A stretch of DNA of 58,775 nucleotides. It comes from Stutzerimonas azotifigens. Lineage in GTDB: Bacteria > Pseudomonadota > Gammaproteobacteria > Pseudomonadales > Pseudomonadaceae. The position numbers and the translations under genes are program-made. How positions within the stretch are numbered: position 1 is the first letter of the stretch; every line of letters starts with the position of its first letter. Positions 48,005 to 58,775 of this stretch are shown here, in pieces. The stretch covers positions 1-58,775 of the forward strand of contig NZ_JAAMRF010000015.1 of the NCBI RefSeq assembly GCF_013522725.1, in the 5' to 3' direction. The notes under the pieces were generated by a model. The model made no database searches. It was not told the DNA's origin and saw only the letters and a list, made by a program, of their open reading frames with translations.

Positions 48005-48197
48005 GAGAACTCCATTGGAGGCCTCATTCATCAAAGCTCGCCGAGGCGGTTTCGTCCAGCGTCCGGCTCTCCTTCGCGCGGACGTGGCGAAACCAGCACG
48101 CGTTCGCATGGAACGGTACAGGGGTAGAAAGGTTGTTGTTGTTCTTATCGTAACGAGCGGATCACGCGAGGCAGCCTGCAGGCATCAGGCTGTTGGA

Positions 48198-48476
48198 TCA
48201 GGCCATGGCCGATTCGGGCATCTGGCGGCCGCTGGACGCGGCGACCTTGGACGACGAATCGCCGCGCTCGATCGCCAGGCTCATGCTCAAGCTGGTGATC
48301 AGGCGCTGCAGCTTTTCCTGATCCTGCCACTGTTCTGCGGACATGAAACGCTTCACCGCAACGCCGTTGTCATCCGAAAGCGTCAGCAGAATGCTGCCGT
48401 CGGGCTTTTCGATGCTGAAGTTGACTCGGTACTTGGGCTGGAACACGTCACTGATCAGTTTGAAAGGACTGTTCAT
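48198..48476 (-). CDS. DUF3509 domain protein
   Basis: A 92-residue small cytoplasmic protein matching DUF3509, a family seen mainly in Pseudomonas. 'FQPKYRVNFSIEKPDGSILLTLSDDNGVAVKRFMSAEQWQD' is the core, followed by a helix and a polar tail. The function is unknown. A weak AGGT ribosome site precedes the start. It is flanked by gaps of 193 and 128 bases and appears monocistronic. Confidence 0.85.
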   Translation of the reverse strand: MNSPFKLISDVFQPKYRVNFSIEKPDGSILLTLSDDNGVAVKRFMSAEQWQDQEKLQRLITSLSMSLAIERGDSSSKVAASSGRQMPESAMA

Positions 48477-48604
48477 GCTGATTACCTGTATAGGTGGCTG
48501 CCAGCAGTGGACCCAAATACGTGGTAACAGTTTCCCGCAGCCTGGCCTTTCGTCCGAGCGGTGGCCACCCCGCAGGCGCCGAATGACGGCGCGGGGCTTG
48601 CGTG

Positions 48605-48868
48605 TCAGGTCGCGCTGTCGTCCGTAGGCAATTCAGAGAGCGCCTCGGGGCTGCTCTTGAATGCCTTGGCGAAGAGCTCGCGATGCCTGGCCATATAGAT
48701 GCCGACATCTTCTGTCTGCTGTTCGGTCAGCGACGGCACCGCCTTGTGCAGGACCGTAGCGAGCGCCTCGGCCAGTTCCAGCATCTTGTCGTAACGGTCA
48801 GCTTCGGCTTTATCCATGAATAAACGCTCCAGATCCCGGCTGCTGCGGTACACCACTTCGACGGCCAT
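48605..48868 (-). CDS. yebG: YebG-family DNA damage-inducible protein
   Basis: An 87-residue small protein of the SOS-induced YebG family. 'MAVEVVYRSSRDLERLFMDKAEADRYDKMLELAEAL' is typical. A GGAGGTGG-like ribosome site precedes the start at 48868. A perfect-core LexA box (48914-48929) lies 46 bases upstream, supporting LexA control. The molecular role of YebG is not established. Confidence 0.9.
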   Translation of the reverse strand: MAVEVVYRSSRDLERLFMDKAEADRYDKMLELAEALATVLHKAVPSLTEQQTEDVGIYMARHRELFAKAFKSSPEALSELPTDDSAT

Positions 48869-48913
48869 TTGCCACCTCCGCTCCATTGGTAAGTGATTCG
48901 CTAGATGCGATAG

Positions 48914-48929
48914 CTGTTCATTTATACAG
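48914..48929. promoter_or_regulatory. LexA (SOS) box upstream of yebG
   Basis: CTGT-N8-ACAG, the conserved core of the gammaproteobacterial LexA operator with an AT-rich centre, lies 46 bases upstream of the minus-strand yebG start. The other neighbour, the SDR gene, has its 3' end here, so only yebG is the likely target. Confidence 0.88.
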
Positions 48930-48958
48930 TAAAATGAGTTGCGCGGCGAGCGCTCCTC

Positions 48959-49789
48959 TCATGGTCGCTCGTTCAGCCCGAAGCGCTTTTTCAGCAGGGC
49001 GTCGATCACGGTCGTTGGCATCCAGCGCGCCAGCATTGGCAGCGCGCGGCTGCCGTTGCCGATGCGTAACAGACGCGGCCGCTTGGGCCTGGCTATTGCG
49101 GCGATTACCGCATCGGCCAGCTCCCGTGCTGGTGTAGGGTTGTCCTGCGAGGCGCGCGCTCGGGCATGGATTCCATTCCTGAATGGCCACCAGGGCGATG
49201 CCTCGCTCACCAACTGATCTACCTGTTCGCTGGCGTGCTCGCCGAAACGCGATGCGATGGCACCGGGCTGGACTTCCATCACGTCGATGCCGAATGGTGA
49301 CAGCTCGAGGCGCAAGGCTTCGTTGATCGCGTGTATCGCCGCCTTCGAGGCGCAGTAGGCGCCCGCGTAGGGCGTGACGAGCACGCCCGAGACGCTGCCG
49401 ATGTTGATCACCAGGCCGCTCGTCGTGCGCAGCAGACCGAAACAGGCGCGGGTCAGTTCGACGGGGGCGAAGACGTTGGTTTCGAACTGTCGGCGCAATG
49501 CTTCGGCGCCGCCATCGAGCAACGGCCCCATGGCGCCGTAGCCGGCGTTATTGATCAGCACGTCGAGGCGGCCTTCCTGTGCGGTCAGCGCTGCTGCCAG
49601 CGAGGCGATCATGTCGGCGTCGTTCACGTCGAGCCGCCAGGAGACGAACCCTGCCGCGTCGAGTGCCACCAGGTCGGACGGTTTGCGGGCCGTGGCCCAT
49701 ACGCGGTATCCCGCCGCCTGGAAGGCCTCGGCAAGCGCCAGGCCGATACCGCTGGAGCATCCGGTGATGAGCGCGACGGGGATCGGCAT
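48959..49789 (-). CDS. Short-chain dehydrogenase/reductase (SDR family)
   Basis: A 276-residue classical SDR. The cofactor loop is TGCSSGIG near the N-terminus, then NNAG, and the catalytic tetrad elements are 'INIGSVSG' and 'YAGAYCASK' (YxxxK). The basic residue in 'WATARKPSDL' suggests NADP(H). The C-terminal part has a Trp/Pro-rich stretch and ends 'DALLKKRFGLNERP', as in SDRs acting on lipids or steroids, but the substrate is unknown. AGGAGG stands before the start at 49789. Its tail reaches close to the LexA box. Confidence 0.88.
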   Translation of the reverse strand: MPIPVALITGCSSGIGLALAEAFQAAGYRVWATARKPSDLVALDAAGFVSWRLDVNDADMIASLAAALTAQEGRLDVLINNAGYGAMGPLLDGGAEALRRQFETNVFAPVELTRACFGLLRTTSGLVINIGSVSGVLVTPYAGAYCASKAAIHAINEALRLELSPFGIDVMEVQPGAIASRFGEHASEQVDQLVSEASPWWPFRNGIHARARASQDNPTPARELADAVIAAIARPKRPRLLRIGNGSRALPMLARWMPTTVIDALLKKRFGLNERP

Positions 49790-49862
49790 GGGCAGCCTCC
49801 TGCTTATATTAGGAATGACCGCAGCATAGCGATTGCGAGCCTCGGCTGTCTTGCGGGGCTGC

Positions 49863-50327
49863 TCAGTCGGCGAACTTGCCTTGCAGGCGCTCGGCGCGAA
49901 ACTCCAGCGAGCTGGCTCGGTACCCCGGGCGCAGGGGTGGAGTCGGCAGGCACGTCTGCCAGTTCTGGCCTGGCTGCAAGTCACCTGGCCCCTGGTAGCG
50001 CGGCGACTCGAAGGCTGAGGTCACCAGGTCCAGCTGGCTGCCCGGGGTGAAAGCGGTGATATCCCAGCGCAGGCTTTGCAAGGGTTTGTCGCTGAGATTG
50101 CGCAGTTGAACCTGCAGCGGGCGCTCAGCCGGGCAGCTGGTCGGTGAGTAGTTCATGCGCATCTCCAGGCGCGCCAGCAGCTGGTTCTCGCGGTGTTCCT
50201 GCCAGAGGACCCAGGCTGCGACCAGGCCGAGACCGGCCAGAGCGCCGAGCGAAATCGGCAACGCCCGTAGCGGATAGCGGATGAGCAGTACGAACCAGGC
50301 CACGACGAGCAGAGCGCCGATCAGCAT
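49863..50327 (-). CDS. Small membrane-anchored protein of unknown function
   Basis: A 154-residue protein with two N-terminal membrane segments (about residues 2-20 and 25-45) and a C-terminal domain of about 100 residues, probably beta-rich ('LQVQLRNLSDKPLQSLRWDITAFTPGSQLDLV'). I do not recognise the family. A good AGGAGG precedes the ATG at 50327; 16 in-frame codons above it are ignored. It is on the minus strand, 110 bases after dciA. Confidence 0.72.
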   Translation of the reverse strand: MLIGALLVVAWFVLLIRYPLRALPISLGALAGLGLVAAWVLWQEHRENQLLARLEMRMNYSPTSCPAERPLQVQLRNLSDKPLQSLRWDITAFTPGSQLDLVTSAFESPRYQGPGDLQPGQNWQTCLPTPPLRPGYRASSLEFRAERLQGKFAD

Positions 50328-50437
50328 ATATAGCCTCCTGAGGTGAGCGGGTATGTCGGCAGAGCGAGTCGACACATCCTAACGTGCCCAGGAACGTGCG
50401 GTAACGAGCTGACGGGAAACAGGTGTCTCTGCGGGTT

Positions 50438-50896
50438 TCAGCGCTCAGGCGTCTGCGTGTGGCTGGCCAGCCGTTCGAGCGCGGCGCGCAGTCGCGGATC
50501 GGAAATTCCTTCGGCAGTTGCCTTGATATTCTCCGATGCGCCGGCTGAAATCGTCGTTATGCGACCGGCTGCACGCCTTTGGACGTCGGGCGGTTGCACC
50601 TTGAAATGTATTTTCGTTAAGGTCCCGAACTCTTCGAATGCCTGCAGTTGGCGCAATAGCCGACGTTGTTGATAGCGCAGCCGGGTAGCCCAGTGACCAT
50701 CGGTAACGATCAACAGCAGGGCGCCCTGCTGCCAGGTCGCCACGCGGCAGTGTTCCCGCGCGGCGGGTTGAAGCTGGCTTTCCAGCAGCTGTTGCAGTTT
50801 GGCGAGCCGTTGAGCTTCGCCGAACAGGGCCCTGAGTGGCTTCGCTTCGCGCAGCAGCGCGGCGGAAGCACGGGCCGGCAATGGACGAAAAGACAT
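50438..50896 (-). CDS. dciA: DciA-family (DUF721) replicative helicase loader
   Basis: A 152-residue protein with the DUF721/DciA pattern. 'LQQLLESQLQPAAREHCRVATWQQGALLLIVTDGHWATRLRYQQRRLLRQL' is the conserved KH-like fold that loads the DnaB helicase in bacteria lacking DnaC. The C-terminal third is low-complexity and probably unstructured. The start at 50896 is the first methionine of the conserved region. It is divergent from the M23 peptidase gene, close to secA, as in other Pseudomonas. Confidence 0.85.
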   Translation of the reverse strand: MSFRPLPARASAALLREAKPLRALFGEAQRLAKLQQLLESQLQPAAREHCRVATWQQGALLLIVTDGHWATRLRYQQRRLLRQLQAFEEFGTLTKIHFKVQPPDVQRRAAGRITTISAGASENIKATAEGISDPRLRAALERLASHTQTPER

Positions 50897-50980
50897 GGCA
50901 GGACGCCTGGGAATGAACAGCCGGCATGGTAGCAGATCATCGTTGCCGGCCTGCGTCTTCACTTGAGGGACTACGACTAC

Positions 50981-51904
50981 ATGCACATCATCATGCTGAG
51001 CCGCCGTAACGGCGCGACGCGATCACTTCACCTCGACCTGCGTCTGCTTTGCGGTGCGCTGGCCGGCGTGTTGCTTTCGGTCGCAGCCGGTGGTGCCGCG
51101 CTGGGGTCCTGGATGACCCCTACTGTTCAGGCGCCGGAACCGCACGGTGCTGCGCAGTTGCTCAGCGAGCAACTGGCCAGAATCGACACCACCCGCGAGG
51201 ACGCCCAGCGTCAGCTCGATGCCTTCAGCCTACACGTCGCCGATCTCCAGGCGCGCCTGACGCGCCTTGACGCGCTGGGCGAGCGCCTGACCGAGCTGGC
51301 CGACCTGGACGCCAGCGAATTCGACTTTTCCCTTGATGTCGGGCGTGGCGGCCTGGAAGAGCCAGTGGAGGGAGTGGACTATAGCCCCCCTTCCTTTATG
51401 CAGGCGCTCGACGAGCTGGCGTTGCGCCTCGACAGCCGCGAGCAGCAGCTCGAAGTGCTGGAGCAGCTTCTTGCCGACCGGCGTGTCAGCGAAGCGGAGA
51501 GCCTCTCCGGTCGTCCCGTGATGCTCGGCTACGTGTCCTCGCCTTTCGGTCGACGCAGTGATCCGCTAACAGGACGGCTGAGTTCCCATAACGGCATGGA
51601 TTTCGCTGCCAAGGCAGGCAGCGAGGTGCTTTCCGTGGCCGCCGGCGTGGTTACGCGTTCCGAGCGCAGCGGGGCATACGGCAATCTGGTGGAGGTCAGT
51701 CATGCCGAGGGCTACACCACGCTGTATGCACACAACCAGAGCAACCTGGTACAGGTTGGCGATCTGGTGCAGCGCGGTCAGGCGATAGCGCTTGTCGGCA
51801 GTACAGGGCGTTCCACGGGTGCACACGTGCATTTCGAGGTGCGCAAGGATGGCCGTCTGGTCAATCCGGCCAGCTATATCGCCCGTGCTGGCACAGCGCA
51901 ATAA
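50981..51904 (+). CDS. M23-family metallopeptidase
   Basis: A 307-residue envelope peptidase. An N-terminal membrane anchor (about 25-50) is followed by a coiled-coil region and a LytM/peptidase M23 domain with 'HNGMDFAAKAGSEVLSVAAGVV' (His and Asp zinc ligands), 'LYAHNQSN' and 'HVHFEVRKDG' (HxH). These are consistent with cleavage of peptidoglycan cross-bridges or with activation of amidases. GAGGGA lies about 10 bases before the ATG at 50981. It lies just upstream of secA. Confidence 0.9.
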   Translation: MHIIMLSRRNGATRSLHLDLRLLCGALAGVLLSVAAGGAALGSWMTPTVQAPEPHGAAQLLSEQLARIDTTREDAQRQLDAFSLHVADLQARLTRLDALGERLTELADLDASEFDFSLDVGRGGLEEPVEGVDYSPPSFMQALDELALRLDSREQQLEVLEQLLADRRVSEAESLSGRPVMLGYVSSPFGRRSDPLTGRLSSHNGMDFAAKAGSEVLSVAAGVVTRSERSGAYGNLVEVSHAEGYTTLYAHNQSNLVQVGDLVQRGQAIALVGSTGRSTGAHVHFEVRKDGRLVNPASYIARAGTAQ

Positions 51905-52009
51905 GGTCGCTTTCCTCAAAACGGTTTCCGAGTAGAATGCCCCCTTCGCACGAAACCGTGGCGGCCCGCGGTCGTGCCCTCCATCCCCAGAGTGGAAGTT
52001 TTTGCCGAT

Positions 52010-54748
<2,739 letters not shown>

Positions 54749-54873
54749 TCCGCTAAGCCCGCCTGTGACCCACGCGCCGCGACCGGCTCTGCTGCTCGCG
54801 GCGTTTTTGAATCCATTCGCGCCGAACAGGTCTGACTCGTACCTTTCGGCTTCACTGCTTCAGGAGCGCTTCC

Positions 54874-56091
54874 ATGCCTGTCGGTCTCGGTCCACTTCCC
54901 ACGCTGCACCCGGTTCCCGGCTTCGAGCTCGGTATCGCCTCGGCGGGAATCAAGCGGCCCGGCCGCAAGGACGTGGTGTTGATGCGCTGCGCCGAAGGTT
55001 CCACCGTCGCCGGCGTGTTCACCACCAATGCCTTTTGCGCGGCACCCGTGGTGCTGGCCAAGAAGCGTGTCACCGGCAGTGTGCGCTACCTGCTGACCAA
55101 CACTGGCAATGCCAACGCCGGCACCGGCGAGCCCGGCATGGCTGCAGCGATCCGTACCTGTGCCCGTCTGGCCGAACTGACCTCGGTCGAGGAGGGCGCG
55201 ATCTTGCCGTTCTCGACGGGCGTGATCGGCGAACCGCTACCGGTGGAAAAGATCGAGGCCGCGCTGCAAGCGGCACTCGCCGACCTGTCACCCGACAATT
55301 GGGCTCAGGCTGCCAGCGGCATCATGACCACCGACACGCTGCCCAAGGGTGCCAGCCGCCAGTTCGAGCATGACGGCGTGACGGTCACCGTGACCGGCAT
55401 CTCCAAGGGCGCAGGCATGATCCGCCCGAACATGGCCACCATGCTCGGCTACATCGCCACCGATGCCAAGGTCGCCCAAGGCGTACTGCAAGACTTGTTG
55501 CGCGATGCGGCAAACAAGTCGTTCAACCGCATCACCATCGACGGCGACACCTCGACCAACGATTGCTGCATGCTGATCGCTACCGGCCAGGCGCAGCTGC
55601 CGGAGATCGGCCAGGCGTCGGGCCCGCTGTTCGCCGCGCTCAAGCAGGCGGTGCTGGAGGTGTCCATGGAGCTCGCCCAGGCGATCGTCCGCGACGGTGA
55701 GGGTGCGACCAAGTTCGTCACGGTCAAGGTCAACGGCGGCGCGACCCATCAGGAATGCCTGGACGTCGCTTACGCGGTCGCTCACTCCCCGCTGATCAAA
55801 ACCGCACTGTTCGCTTCCGACCCTAATTGGGGCCGCATTCTCGCGGCAGTCGGCCGTGCCGGTGTGGCGCAGCTGGATGTGAGCAAGATCGATGTCTTCC
55901 TTGGCGATGTATGCATTGCCAGCAAGGGTGGGCGTTCGGCCAGCTATACCGAAGAGCAGGGCGCGGCGGTGATGGCCGAAAGCGAGATCGGTATCCGCAT
56001 CGAACTCGGCCGTGGCACCTGCAGCGAAACGATCTGGACCACCGACCTGTCTCACGAATACGTCAAGATCAACGCCGAATATCGCACCTGA
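54874..56091 (+). CDS. argJ: Bifunctional glutamate N-acetyltransferase/amino-acid acetyltransferase ArgJ
   Basis: A 405-residue self-cleaving ornithine acetyltransferase that recycles the acetyl group between N-acetylornithine and glutamate in arginine synthesis. The autocleavage site is in '[21 protein letters not shown]', where the precursor splits before the Thr of ATML into alpha and beta chains. '[18 protein letters not shown]' and '[18 protein letters not shown]' are conserved. The order secA-argJ is found in Pseudomonas. It is followed by a perfect hairpin terminator. Confidence 0.96.
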   Translation: MPVGLGPLPTLHPVPGFELGIASAGIKRPGRKDVVLMRCAEGSTVAGVFTTNAFCAAPVVLAKKRVTGSVRYLLTNTGNANAGTGEPGMAAAIRTCARLAELTSVEEGAILPFSTGVIGEPLPVEKIEAALQAALADLSPDNWAQAASGIMTTDTLPKGASRQFEHDGVTVTVTGISKGAGMIRPNMATMLGYIATDAKVAQGVLQDLLRDAANKSFNRITIDGDTSTNDCCMLIATGQAQLPEIGQASGPLFAALKQAVLEVSMELAQAIVRDGEGATKFVTVKVNGGATHQECLDVAYAVAHSPLIKTALFASDPNWGRILAAVGRAGVAQLDVSKIDVFLGDVCIASKGGRSASYTEEQGAAVMAESEIGIRIELGRGTCSETIWTTDLSHEYVKINAEYRT

Positions 56092-56112
56092 TCGCACCCT
56101 GGCCGCTTCGCT

Positions 56113-56148
56113 ATTCCGGTTGCTCATGGGGTCATGAGCAACCGGAAT
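56113..56148 (+). terminator. Strong intrinsic terminator after argJ
   Basis: A perfect 16-bp stem (56113-56128 with 56133-56148) with a GGGT loop; the 3' arm ends in AATTT. Confidence 0.85.
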
Positions 56149-56214
56149 TTGCCGTCAGGGACGCGGCCCTCTAATGTCCGCTGACCTTCAACCCCTCACA
56201 TGAGGAGTTTCGGC

Positions 56215-56847
56215 ATGGCCCTGAAACTGGTGATCGGCGACAAGAACTACTCATCCTGGTCGCTGCGCGCCGCCCTGGCGCTGGAGTTGGTCGGCGAGCC
56301 CTATGAAGAAATCGCGGTGCGGCTCTACCAGGCGAACAGCCGCGCTCGTCTGCTGAGCCATTCGCCCACTGGCAAGGTGCCGGTGCTGGTGACCGAGGCC
56401 GGTCCTGTTTGGGATACGTTGGCCATCGTCGAATACCTGGCCGAGCGCTTTCCCGAGACGCATCTGTGGCCGCGCGGCGAGTATCCGCGTGCCCTGGCCC
56501 GCAGCATCTGCGCCGAGATGCACAGCGGATTCACCGCGCTGCGCAGCCATCTACCGATGGACTTGGCCCGCGACCAGGCGTTGGACGAGATTCCTGGTGA
56601 GGTTCAGGCCGACATCGAGCGGGTCTGCGCCATCTGGTCCGATTGCCGTGAGCGTTTCGGCGAGGACGGTCGTTACCTGTTCGGCCATGTGAGCATTGCC
56701 GATGCCTTCTACGCCCCGGTCGCCGCACGTCTGCGCAGCTATCAGGTGTCGCTGCCCGAGCCTGCGGCCACCTATGTCGATACGATTTATGGCTGGCCGG
56801 CCTTCCAGCGCTGGCGCCAGGCGGCTCTGCATGAGGTGCGCGGATGA
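56215..56847 (+). CDS. Glutathione S-transferase family protein
   Basis: A 210-residue GST. The N-terminal thioredoxin-like domain has 'NYSSWSLRAALALELVG' (candidate glutathione-contacting serines), 'SPTGKVPVLV' with the cis-proline, and 'DTLAIVEYLAERFPE'. The C-terminal half is helical. GAGGAG precedes the ATG at 56215; five upstream in-frame codons are ignored. Its stop overlaps the Nudix fusion start by 4 bases (ATGA), so the two are co-translated. Confidence 0.9.
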   Translation: MALKLVIGDKNYSSWSLRAALALELVGEPYEEIAVRLYQANSRARLLSHSPTGKVPVLVTEAGPVWDTLAIVEYLAERFPETHLWPRGEYPRALARSICAEMHSGFTALRSHLPMDLARDQALDEIPGEVQADIERVCAIWSDCRERFGEDGRYLFGHVSIADAFYAPVAARLRSYQVSLPEPAATYVDTIYGWPAFQRWRQAALHEVRG

Positions 56848-57785
56848 AGCGCGTCCATGTAGCGGCCGCGGTGATCCGAGGCGCCGAGGGGCGCGTTCTC
56901 ATCGCCAAGCGGCCCGAGGCAGTGCACCAAGGCGGGCTGTGGGAGTTTCCCGGTGGCAAGGTCGAGTTCGGCGAGACCGTTCGCGATGCTCTGGTTCGTG
57001 AGCTGCGCGAAGAACTGGCTATCGAGGTCAGCGCCGCTCGGCGGCTGATCCAGATTCGTCACGACTACCCGGACAAGCATGTGTTGCTTGACGTCTGGGA
57101 GGTCACCCGCTTCGAAGGCGAACCGCAGGGGGCCGAGGGCCAGCCACTCGCATGGGTGGCGCCGGACGAGTTGCCAGGATATGCCTTCCCCGCGGCCAAT
57201 CAGCCGATCATCACGGCGGCACGGCTGCCTGATCGCTACCTGATCACACCTGACGATGTTTTTCCCGACGCCCTGTTGGCCGGCGTCGACCGCGCGCTCG
57301 AGCAGGGCATAACATTGATCCAGTTAAGAGCTCCGGCGCTGTCCGCAGCCGATTACCGGGAATTGGCCAGCGAGGTGTTGGAGCACTGTGCAGGCCGCGC
57401 GAAGCTGTTGCTCAAAGGGCCGTTGGATTGGTGCGATGATTTTTCCGGCGCGGGCTGGCACCTGACCGCTCGGCAACTAAAGGCACTGGCCGGATGTGAA
57501 GAGCGCTTTCGGCCGCCGGGATGGCTCGCTGCTTCCTGTCACGATGCCGAAGAGCTCGCGCTGGCAGACCGGCTCGGCGTGGACTTCGTCACGCTGTCGC
57601 CGGTATCGCTGACACTCAGCCATCCCGAGGCAACACCGCTCGGCTGGTCTGGCGCGGCGCAGCTGCTCGCAGGCTTCAACAAGCCGGCCTACCTGCTGGG
57701 TGGCTTGACCCTTGCGGACACCGAGCAGGCGCGGGAGGCAGGCGCGCAGGGTCTTGCCGCCATTCGTGGGCTTTGGCCTGGCTGA
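56844..57785 (+). CDS. mutT: Nudix hydrolase (MutT type) fused to a ThiE-like domain
   Basis: A 313-residue fusion. Residues 1-130 are a Nudix domain with a complete Nudix box 'GGKVEFGETVRDALVRELREELAI', of the 8-oxo-dGTP-cleaving MutT type. Residues about 135-313 resemble thiamine-phosphate synthase (ThiE), with 'ITLIQLRAPALS' and a late 'LLGGLTLADTEQAREAGAQGLAAIRGLW'. Several ThiE catalytic residues look lost: the QLR is not followed by the usual lysine, and the ND and HLGQxD sites read KG and HLTARQ. The first half is likely active; the second may be structural or bind another ligand. This fusion is known from other Pseudomonas. Confidence 0.88.
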   Translation: MKRVHVAAAVIRGAEGRVLIAKRPEAVHQGGLWEFPGGKVEFGETVRDALVRELREELAIEVSAARRLIQIRHDYPDKHVLLDVWEVTRFEGEPQGAEGQPLAWVAPDELPGYAFPAANQPIITAARLPDRYLITPDDVFPDALLAGVDRALEQGITLIQLRAPALSAADYRELASEVLEHCAGRAKLLLKGPLDWCDDFSGAGWHLTARQLKALAGCEERFRPPGWLAASCHDAEELALADRLGVDFVTLSPVSLTLSHPEATPLGWSGAAQLLAGFNKPAYLLGGLTLADTEQAREAGAQGLAAIRGLWPG

Positions 57786-57848
57786 ACCTATCGAAGGGTT
57801 TTCGGTCGACTCAGAGCTGTGTCACTCTTTGCGCTGCCGGGTTGTTGG

Positions 57849-57885
57849 ATAGAGGAAAGCAATCGTCCCTATTCCAGCAATCAAT
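57849..57885 (+). promoter_or_regulatory. OxyR-like binding site upstream of ahpC
   Basis: Four tetrads spaced by seven bases read ATAG, CAAT, ATTC, CAAT, against the OxyR pattern ATAG, CTAT, ATAG, CTAT (12 of 16 match). It lies 72 bases before the ahpC ATG. A TAAGGT about 24 bases further downstream could be the -10. Placement next to ahpC supports the call, but the half-sites are imperfect. Confidence 0.45.
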
Positions 57886-57956
57886 CAGCCATGGGCAACT
57901 GGCTGGGTTAAGGTTACCGCCACTTACTGTTCTCAACCCTGAAGGAGTCTTTACTG

Positions 57957-58520
57957 ATGTCCGTGATCAACACTCAAATCAAGCCGTTCAAAGCCCAAGC
58001 GTTCAAGAATGGCAAGTTCATCGAAGTGACCGAAGCCGATCTGAAGGGCAAGTGGGCCGTTTTCTTCTTCTACCCGGCTGACTTCACCTTCGTTTGCCCG
58101 ACCGAACTGGGCGACGTCGCTGATCATTACGAAGAGTTCCAGAAGCTGGGCGTAGAGATCTACTCGGTATCCACCGACACCCACTTCACCCACAAAGCCT
58201 GGCACGACAGCTCCGAAACCATCGGCAAGATCCAGTACACCATGCTCGGCGACCCGACCATGCAGATCAGCCGCAACTTCGAAGTCCTGCGTGAAGACCA
58301 GGGTCTGGCTAACCGCGGTACCTTCATCGTCGACGCCGACGGCATCATCCAGGCTGTCGAAATCACTGCCGAAGGCATCGGCCGTGACGCGTCCGACCTG
58401 CTGCGCAAGGTCAAGGCTGCCCAGTACGTCGCTTCCCACCCGGGCGAAGTCTGCCCGGCCAAGTGGAAGGAAGGCGAAGCCACTCTGGCTCCGTCCCTGG
58501 ACCTGGTTGGCAAGATCTAA
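57957..58520 (+). CDS. ahpC: Alkyl hydroperoxide reductase subunit C (peroxiredoxin)
   Basis: A 187-residue typical 2-Cys peroxiredoxin that reduces hydrogen peroxide and organic hydroperoxides. The peroxidatic cysteine is C47 in 'FTFVCPTE' and the resolving one C166 in 'GEVCPAKW'. GAAGGAG lies just before the start. Its reductant AhpF is encoded next, 122 bases downstream. A plausible OxyR site upstream predicts induction by peroxide. Confidence 0.97.
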   Translation: MSVINTQIKPFKAQAFKNGKFIEVTEADLKGKWAVFFFYPADFTFVCPTELGDVADHYEEFQKLGVEIYSVSTDTHFTHKAWHDSSETIGKIQYTMLGDPTMQISRNFEVLREDQGLANRGTFIVDADGIIQAVEITAEGIGRDASDLLRKVKAAQYVASHPGEVCPAKWKEGEATLAPSLDLVGKI

Positions 58521-58544
58521 GCAACCGAAAGGTTGTTCGCTTCG

Positions 58545-58563
58545 GAGGCCGCCTGGCGGCCTC
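58545..58563 (+). terminator. First hairpin between ahpC and ahpF
   Basis: GAGGCCGC (58545-58552) pairs with GCGGCCTC (58556-58563) around a CTG loop, followed only by TTTA. It is more likely a partial terminator or 3'-end stabiliser of ahpC mRNA than a full stop. Confidence 0.55.
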
Positions 58564-58572
58564 TTTAGCCCG

Positions 58573-58604
58573 AACGCCCGGGCGGTCTCCGTTCCGGGCG
58601 TTTT
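58573..58604 (+). terminator. Second hairpin between ahpC and ahpF
   Basis: AACGCCCGG (58573-58581) pairs with CCGGGCGTT (58594-58602), followed by TTTTC. Together with the preceding hairpin it likely reduces read-through from ahpC into ahpF. Confidence 0.6.
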
Positions 58605-58642
58605 CATGACCAGATTTTAATGTCTCAGAGGTAACGCCAGTC

Positions 58643-58775
58643 ATGTTGGACGCCAATCTTAAAACTCAGTTGAAGGCCTACCTGGAAAAGGTCAGCCTGC
58701 CGTTCGAGATCGTCGCCTCCCTCGATGACGGCGCCAAGTCCCGTGAGCTGCACGGGCTGCTCGAAGACATCGTCG
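58643..58775 (+). CDS. ahpF: Alkyl hydroperoxide reductase subunit F, N-terminal part
   Basis: The first 44 codons begin [22 protein letters not shown], the N-terminal thioredoxin-like domain of AhpF, the NADH-dependent flavoprotein that reduces AhpC. The gene is cut by the window end. A GAGGTAACG ribosome site precedes the ATG at 58643. Confidence 0.9.
   Translation, partial: MLDANLKTQLKAYLEKVSLPFEIVASLDDGAKSRELHGLLEDIV

Overview
The window is a typical chromosomal stretch of a Pseudomonas-type gammaproteobacterium, most like Stutzerimonas (Pseudomonas) stutzeri. It is GC-rich. Gene blocks follow the order I remember from Pseudomonas aeruginosa: mksFEB; rimI and carbonic anhydrase; ychF-pth-rplY-prs-tRNA-Gln-ispE-lolB; hemA-prfA-prmC-moeB-murI-pagL; upp-uraA-hpt; dciA, an M23 peptidase, secA, argJ, gst and mutT. 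This taxonomic reading is by recognition, not by a search. I see no insertion sequence, prophage, integrase or CRISPR array.

Layout. 1-127: end of an rRNA operon (3' end of 5S rRNA plus terminator). 228-3784: MCE lipid-transport genes (two half-size PqiA proteins and a six-MCE PqiB/LetB-like protein). 3939-8806 (minus): the MukBEF-like condensin MksF-MksE-MksB, with no MksG/JetD nuclease gene beside it. 9024-13097: an unknown protein divergent from mksF, leuA, an unknown protein, rimI and an acidic protein. 13252-18139: otsB-otsA (trehalose), beta-carbonic anhydrase, an EamA transporter and the pbpG endopeptidase. 18508-20122: an orphan WecG/TagA glycosyltransferase, a possible small RNA with 11-bp direct repeats upstream, a small lipoprotein and tRNA-Met. 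20398-22245: a GspN-like protein and a UvsE-type UV endonuclease. 22317-29084 (minus): ychF, pth, rplY, prs, tRNA-Gln, ispE, lolB and a TPR lipoprotein. 29271-34684: hemA, prfA, prmC, moeB, murI and pagL.

34721-40729: a YkgJ-type cysteine protein, bacterial renalase, hemH, uraA-upp (pyrimidine salvage), hpt and a WbuC-type cupin. 41103-47186: an accessory-looking unit of DUF1302 and DUF1329 envelope proteins followed by a large MalT-like LuxR regulator; a strong Shine-Dalgarno, a six-codon micro-ORF and a GC-rich inverted repeat lie in the regulator's leader. 47201-50896 (minus): SirB1, DUF3509, yebG with a LexA box, an SDR, a small membrane protein and dciA. 50981-58775: M23 peptidase, secA, argJ, gst, a Nudix/ThiE-like fusion, ahpC with an OxyR-like site, and the start of ahpF, which runs off the window.

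Most genes are housekeeping and often translationally coupled by ATGA or TAATG overlaps. The items most worth a second look are the split-PqiA/six-MCE system, the nuclease-less Mks condensin with its divergent unknown neighbour, the candidate small RNA at about 19404-19529, the regulator and micro-ORF of the DUF1302/DUF1329 unit, and the eroded ThiE-like half of the Nudix fusion. I found no multi-gene system that I can claim is wholly new.
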